Part shown: positions 63,861-64,000 of the stretch, piece after piece
How positions within the stretch are numbered: the first letter of the stretch is position 1
How the letters are laid out: each line of letters begins with the position of its first letter
IMG/VR virus record: IMGVR_UViG_3300044684_000161
Location: 26,103-90,102 of that record
Direction: 5' to 3' (one strand)
DNA length: 64,000 nt
Origin: a virus
Notes under the pieces: generated by a model
What the model was told of the DNA's origin: nothing
Database searches by the model: none
Seen by the model: only the letters and a program-made list of their open reading frames with translations
Program-made: the position numbers and the translations under genes

Positions 63861-64000
63861 ATGCATTACAGAAACGGCCGCGAGGCCAAGAATGGCGACA
63901 AAATCGTGTCCTTGGGCGGCTGGGGTAGCGGTCCAGTGAACATCAACGCCATCGGCATCTTGTTCGACGCCGTGCCCGGCAATGACTACTGCAACGGCAA
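63861..64000 (+). CDS. Hypothetical phage protein (3' truncated by the window)
   Basis: From ATG 63861 (GGAGC upstream): MHYRNGREAKNGDKIVSLGG, then a hydrophobic strand and VPGNDYCNG at the edge. The NGDKIV...GNDYCNG pattern is common to small phage proteins of unknown function. The end is outside the window. Confidence 0.7.
   Translation, partial: MHYRNGREAKNGDKIVSLGGWGSGPVNINAIGILFDAVPGNDYCNG

Noticed and set aside
1-64000. CRISPR arrays, rRNA genes or insertion sequences
   Set aside because: No regularly spaced repeat-spacer pattern, no rRNA-like sequence and no transposase gene was found on reading both strands.

Overview
The window lies entirely inside the genome of a temperate, contractile-tailed bacteriophage (myovirus) and both ends run off it. 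The DNA is GC-rich and the baseplate, primase and small early genes look like those of phages and prophages of beta-proteobacteria (Burkholderia/Paraburkholderia type). That host guess rests on general resemblance only. No terminase, DNA polymerase or host chromosomal gene is visible, so an unknown part of the genome lies outside.

Late region, 1-36.8 kb, mostly rightward. Head module: end of a probable portal gene, spike-base-like protein, Ser/Thr-type phosphatase, Mu F/SPP1 gp7-type minor head protein, two polyvalent proteins (one pyrophosphatase-like, one 1609-residue DarB-like with methyltransferase and HExxH domains), prohead protease, scaffold and major capsid protein. Neck and tail module: connectors, tail terminator, sheath, tube, two tail assembly chaperones overlapping in different frames, tape measure with a lytic transglycosylase domain, baseplate hub, gpV-like spike, LysM-gp25 wedge, gpJ and gpI homologues, a long fibre and glycine-rich adhesins. 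Lysis: a membrane/coiled-coil protein and a GH19 endolysin. Three leftward genes interrupt this region: an AT-rich AraC-type regulator, a neck-type gene and a small exported protein.

Lysogeny and replication region, 36.8-54 kb. A leftward integrase with a coupled 59-residue gene and a clear terminator is followed by a complete tRNA-Leu(CAA). The leftward operon from 45.4 to 39.1 kb carries a RecE-like nuclease, a 25-residue membrane peptide, an SMC-like ATPase, a putative annealing protein, a HTH protein, a DUF4406 protein, a RecD/Dda-type helicase, a dUTPase and a PD-(D/E)XK protein. A small HTH regulator starts the rightward set: SF2 helicase, SSB, dATP/dGTP diphosphohydrolase-like protein, VRR-NUC nuclease and a primase-helicase. 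The 52.6-64 kb part holds many small, tightly coupled genes, often zinc-binding or single-span membrane peptides, several below 60 codons.

Three dispersed regulatory signals tie the map together. (1) A 15-bp element, consensus TCGTGACGCNAYNAT, occurs at least 13 times before genes or operons; at 843, 1770, 10711, 17139(-) and 26643 the A of the start codon lies exactly 7 bases beyond it with no ribosome binding site, which suggests a phage-specific promoter class that makes leaderless mRNAs. (2) A palindromic operator, TAATCAAATTTGATTA and variants, lies ahead of leftward early operons. (3) Nine GGTTAC hexamers fill the AT-rich gap at 59.4-59.8 kb, a candidate origin or operator array.
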